The notes beneath the pieces are model-generated. The model ran no database searches and had not been told where the DNA came from. It was given only the letters and a program-made list of their open reading frames with translations. A stretch of 64,000 nt of DNA from Zanthoxylum bungeanum (lineage: Eukaryota > Streptophyta > Magnoliopsida > Sapindales > Rutaceae): assembly GCA_019454045.1 (NCBI GenBank), contig SKCR01034787.1:141644-205643 (forward strand). The letters run 5' to 3'. Shown here piece after piece: positions 59,458 through 64,000 of the stretch. A program made the translations under genes and the position numbers. Every line of letters begins with the position of its first letter. Position 1 is the stretch's first letter.

Positions 59458-61137
59458 TAGGTTCAAGCATGAAAGTTTAAGGCTTAAAATTGGGTATTTT
59501 GTATTTGAGCATGATTTGAATAAATTGGATGTTTAAGTATGCTTAATACATATTTAATTGAATATTGATTAGATCAATTTCATGAATTAATGTTTGAAAC
59601 ATTTTTCCCCAAATATTAAAGTTGGCCTAAAATGATAAATTGGGTATTTTGAATTTGAGCATGATTTTATGAAATTGGATGATTAAGTATGCTTAAATAT
59701 GGTTGAATTGAAGATTGATTGGATCAATTTCATGAAAATGTGATTGGATCATTTTTCCCAAATGTGCTTATGGTGGCCGAATTTGATAAGTCCTAATTGT
59801 CTTGGAATTTTGATTTTTTGTTCATTAGATGAATTGGAAATCATTTGGGGATATGATTTAATGTCGATTGTGTAATTGATTGGATTGAATTTGAATCGGA
59901 CATAAAATCCCCAAATTGCCAAGACTTTGAAGCATGAAATGGGTTTGATTTTTCATTAAATGTGTGGGCATGTGATAATGAAATTGTGCATGATTAATTG
60001 TAAAATTAATGTTTTAGAAATGTTAATTTGGGTAATTAATCATGTAATACAATTTAGGTTAATTGAATGTGAAATTGGATTTTTGTATTTAATTAATTGG
60101 GCCTTGAAATTGGATTTTGGCTTTTAAAGTTGTCATTGGGCTTGTTGGGCTTTGTTGTACAAAGTTAGGTTTAGGCAAATTGGATTGGATCCAATTGGCC
60201 CAAAACCGCTTCCATAAAGCCCAAATGCGATTTAATGAACCTTTAAAGTTTAATTGGGCCTAATGGGCCAAGATTGATTTATGGGCTTATGGGGTAAATC
60301 CCGGATTGGATTTTGGTTATTCGGTTTGACCCGAGTTGACCAAAAGTCCACGCCTTAAGAAATCAATTAAAAGCCCATTGGACTTTAATTGAATTGACGT
60401 TGGACGTTAATCGGTCTTTGAGACGCGTTGCGATTAAATTTGGAATTTAAGTCGTAAAAGGTTTATTATTAAAGTGTAATATTTAATTTGGAATTAAATA
60501 ACGAATTAGAATTGAATGCATATTAAATTGGATTTAATGACGTAGTTTAATTTAATTCGAGAATTCGTACTTTGAGTACTTATTCGCAAAACGAGTTTGA
60601 CTCGATCAAAATCAAATCGTTGTTTGAACATTGGATGATCACTAATTATCAGATTAATTAATTTGATTAGATTGATTGATAACATGCTTGTGTGAATACT
60701 TGGTTGTGATGAATGAATAGTGTATGTCAGATGGATATAAGTCGGGTGGGGGCAATTGGAAATTGTTGTAATAAATTCGATTTATTAAATTGGACCTGCG
60801 TGTCCAGCCTTATCACCTCTATTCTATTTGTATTCTCTTCTCATCTATTCCCCTCAATATATATGAGGTTTCTTTAGAAGTGTAGTGTAACGGGTAGAAG
60901 TGATACAAGTGCTAGCATGGGAGTTAAAGAGAGATTTGATCTAGGATCAATGTGTTAAGTATCCATCCGCATATCATTATTGTTTATTTTCATATGCGCT
61001 TTATTATGTATTTAGAATGCATGTTTAAGGGTGTATGATGATGAGACCTTAACAAAGATAATAAATTGGTAGCCAATTTGCACGCGAAAAACCATCATCA
61101 AATATCATGCTTTTTTCCTTCATTGAGTCATTCTTAC
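59458..61137 (+). other. Leader of H, noncoding
   Basis: AT-rich, no ORF supportable. A duplicated segment is visible: AAATTGGGTATTTTG and the following 80 bases occur near 59488 and 59637. The stretch matches 550-2050 of the window inverted. Confidence 0.6.
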
Positions 61138-61398
61138 TCAAGATCCGAGATTGGCATTGGGTTGTTGGCCAAAGTCAAGCCCTTTGTCCGTCGAAAATGT
61201 GTTTGAATCACGAGAGTTTTGTTCTATATTGGTGTCTTGTCCAAGTTGTGGTTTTTTGGCCAAAGTCAAGACCACTTCTTGTCCATCGACATTGATTACG
61301 AAGCTTTCCATGGTCAATGGGTCGCGCTTGACTGGGATCATTAAGCTTGTTGTGCCAAAGCCAATGCTTAGTTGATTCAGAGGAAAAAGGTTAGGCAA
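61138..61398 (-). other. Open antisense ORF in the H leader (unknown)
   Basis: An 86-codon ORF runs opposite to H. It contains LMIPVKRDPLTMESFVINVD, QEVVLTLAKK and ends LDFGQQPNANLGS before TGA. The inverted copy P1 (about 268-530) carries the same reading with frameshifts and amino acid differences. I recognise no family. It may be a relic gene transcribed against the element or chance openness of a repeat-bearing region; the repeated DNA motif TTGACTTTGGCCAACAA overlaps it twice. Confidence 0.4.
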
Positions 61399-61929
61399 TA
61401 TATTGGATGTATTGGCATATATAAGATATATGTTAAGGATTTGGATATCCTCCTACTGGATCTAGGAATTGGATTGGATCAAATTGATCTTAGAGATCTA
61501 CCTAGTTAAATATCATACAATTTGTTGGCCAAAGTCAAGATTGTGTGTTATTTAACGGGATCCTAGCCCACTAGGAAACGCGGTTTCCTGAGTACTCGAC
61601 AGAAGGTTAGAGGCTCGCCGAAAAATAGTGGGAGGAAATTGAATTTGCAATACTCGTTTATTACTTGCCATACACGCTCAAAAAATATCATTCGTCGTTA
61701 TGATTTAAATGTCAGTTAGACTAATATTTAAATCGTTGTTTTATTAAATAGTTGGACTATATATTCAAACTATTCAATTATAGTTGATTTTATAATTGGA
61801 TTATAGTAATCAATGTAATGGATTTTAAAATCAATATATTATAGTACCTTAATTATTGATTAAATAGTTGGACTATTAAAAATCAAGATATATATGAAAG
61901 ATTGGACATTTAAAACATAATCTTGGATT

Positions 61930-62470
61930 AAAATGTTTAAATGGTTTAATTTTCAAATTGGGAATAATTTCAGGATGGCCCTGGAAATAAATAATAAGTT
62001 ACTTTATTTGATAAATAACTTGTTAAGCCTAAGCCCAGAATTAAGCAAATTAGTAGAGCATAATCTTTGGAAGATTTATGTGATGATGACTTTAGTGCTT
62101 ATTCAATTACTTAATAAATCTATGTTTAGATTTAAGAAGTATTATATTTGCAATTAATATTCTTGGAGAATTAATGAGTAATCTCAAGGAGATAAAAGTC
62201 AAACTTTGCAATTAGAAAAATAGCGCAAGGCACCTTACGTCAATATTCTAGAAATCCAAGGCTTGGCCAAAGATTCTGAAATATTGAAAAAGGTAAAGGC
62301 AAAATCATTATGATCTTCTGGGAAGATAAAAGACATATCCCAAAGTAACTGTCGTTTGGATATGGCAGACACGAAGGAATTAAAGAAAGGGCAAGGCTCT
62401 GACTTTAAGGATGTTTGTCAAAATTATGTCCATTACTAGTATTAAAATTGGATTTTAAAATACTTAGTAT
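61930..62470 (+). pseudogene. Possible copia gag remnant of H
   Basis: The ORF 61933-62157 includes LSPELSKLVEHNLWKIYVMM, which has the look of the copia gag helix region, and lies directly upstream of the protease-like remnant. It is followed by Lys-rich short frames (about 62280-62400). No zinc knuckle survives. Low certainty. Confidence 0.35.
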
Positions 62471-62509
62471 GGAACATAAATATATGTATTGATGTTCAGA
62501 ATCTGCTGT

Positions 62510-64000
62510 GAGCAGGATACTGACTTCAAGCTGAGGTTAATCTGCGAATCCGAAACGGGACGAAAGTCGCTGTTTCGACCATAGATACCTAAATTTAGGA
62601 ACTACCTTCGGGTATGTACTTAAATTAGGAAACTGTTATAATGTAACTAGTTAGACTAGAAACATTATCTCTATATCAGTGATTAATCCGTTGCGGATAA
62701 ACCTTTATATTCTAGAACACTAAAGTGTTTCATTATATAAATATGATATTGAGATAAACACATTAGATGTGAATTACAGTATTTATATTTTGAATATAAT
62801 AAATCTCAACATATAATATGACAAATAAATAGCTATAACTGATTTGATCAGAAAAGACTTAAATGTGGCATTGTTGTCTAGGACACAATAAACAAGACTC
62901 GTATATCCACACTTTTGAAGAGTGGGTACTAGGACTGATTTGATTATTCAAATAAAGTCTATACGAATCTAGTTCCTTAGGTAAAAACCAAATAAATATT
63001 TACTTGGTAATAGTGATAAATGCCATCGATCTGTAAGCCCTATTCATAGTGAAGTTAGTGGGACCATATCTAGCTAGCCTAGATGTGGATATGAATATTT
63101 CGTGACCTATACGGATGTGGCATCACGTTATGGTTATGTGTTACTTTTGAAGAACACAAATCAGAAACTTTTAATTTTCACACACGAAGTAGACAAACAG
63201 ATCGGCTAAAGTATAAAACATCACGTGATGAACATGATGAAAATACTTAAGCAATAAGTTTCACAATACTTGAAAGAGTATAATATTCTTTCAAATGAGG
63301 ACTCCTCCCGAGACACGTCAGTTTGACGGTGTGTCCGTACGGAGAAATCGAATTTTGTTGGATATGATAAGGTTTATCATGAGTCGCTCCGAGATATCGT
63401 TTCCTTCAAACGGATATACATTAACAGTGCAAAACTTATTTAGAATAAGGTTCCATGAAAATCAATATGACAGAATTCATATTGGATATCAACGGGAAAG
63501 AAATTGGGTTTCGCATTCCTGTAGATTTGGGTATGCTGGGCATATGTTTGGATGATGCCAAACTAAAACCTAAATCGGATAAGTGCCAAATGTAGGTTAT
63601 CCTAGGAAAACCATAAGTATAGTACTTATACAACTCACTGGAGAACAATTGTAATTGTTGCTCACCATGCGGTCTTCCTTAGAGGAATACCGATATGCAG
63701 TGGTAAGTGGAGGACAGTAAAACTCGATGAAATCGGAGTAATACTGTTCAAGGCATTAAGTCCTTAATGGAACACAAACTGTTCATCAAGGATGAACATA
63801 TACCATTAATCTTCTTATACACAAGAACCGCGTAGATCGGAGAGAGTCAGAAAACAACCTAGGGTATGGGTTTTGATCTCACCTCATAAAGATGTCAATC
63901 TTATTGAGGAAGACCTAACTACGTATGAGGAAGTGATACAGGTATCGACTCCCTATTATGGCAAAGTGCCATGAGTCCGAAATGGATTCATGTAAAACAA
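62510..64000 (+). pseudogene. pol: Copia protease, pre-integrase and integrase of H, running into RT
   Basis: Degenerate but readable in shifting frames. 62532 on gives EVNLRIRNGTKVAV (protease end). 63050-63110 gives a stretch with VKLVGPY (integrase core, first Asp lost). About 63235-63290 resembles the run-up to the third catalytic residue. The open frame 63295-63555 carries GVSVRRNRILLDMIRFIMS, the conserved integrase helix (the usual E-R-R-N-R-T has V-R-R-N-R-I). 63830-64000 holds DLTTYEEVIQ, the segment just before copia RT. Stops occur about every 20 codons. RT itself lies beyond the window. Confidence 0.8.

Larger units (their letters stand above)
57348..64000 (+). mobile_element. H: copia-like LTR retrotransposon, sister of P1 (continues right of window)
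   Basis: The LTR is 57348-59442, then a primer site, a 2.5-kb leader and, from about 61930, decayed copia gag and pol. The first 4.3 kb match P1 in inverted orientation. It inserted into G. The copia class is shown by integrase preceding RT in the readable pol remnant. Confidence 0.85.

Overview
The window is plant nuclear DNA, almost certainly from a large, repeat-rich eudicot genome. It is AT-rich, contains no ordinary single-copy host gene that I can support, and consists nearly throughout of plant LTR retrotransposons (Ty1/copia-type, Athila-type, Tat/Ogre-type and chromovirus-type Ty3/gypsy) plus a plant hAT transposase with its intron. No species can be named. The element letters used here (P0, P1, A to H) are my own labels.

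Left flank, 1-10186. P1 (1-3986, minus strand) is the 5' LTR and leader of a copia-like element that runs off the window to the left. It sits inside the gag/protease of an older copia element, P0 (3987 to about 6700, minus). Then come a short hAT-like MITE, AT-rich DNA with an old duplication, and a broken hAT transposase gene (9054-10186).

Central nest, 10187-44352. The hAT gene is interrupted by A, an Athila-type element on the plus strand with a tRNA-Asp-type primer site. A is split at 14378 by B (14379-37654, plus strand, perfect CATGT target duplication), a Tat/Ogre-like element with only gag between its LTRs. B's 3' LTR is split by C (20213-37029, minus), a large derivative with 2.5-kb LTRs and no recognisable protein. 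C holds D (25354-32862, minus), a decayed chromovirus-type gag-pol element. That makes four levels of nesting. A resumes at 37655 with reverse transcriptase, RNase H and integrase, followed by two passenger genes.

Right nest, 44353-64000. A's 3' LTR is cut by F, a fragment of a C-like LTR. F is cut by G, a Tekay/Del-like LTR. G contains E1 and E2 (47435-56718, minus), which are relatives of A, and is cut again at 57348 by H, a plus-strand sister of P1 with a decayed copia pol that leaves the window on the right.

The main point of interest is the passenger cassette. In A (41288-42807) and in E1 (52319-50914) the integrase C-terminus is followed, in sense orientation and in the usual env position, by two ORFs foreign to Athila elements. 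The first is a small basic Cys-rich protein resembling the nucleic-acid-binding protein of carlavirus-type plant RNA viruses. The second is a LOG-type cytokinin-activating phosphoribohydrolase with an extra C-terminal tail holding a basic cluster and an LxLxL (EAR-like) end. In A both are decayed. In E1 both remain open, although E1 has lost reverse transcriptase, RNase H and the integrase core. A 3' noncoding block with a repeated motif is also shared by A and E1. I infer one element family that captured a virus-like gene and a host hormone gene before A and E1 diverged.
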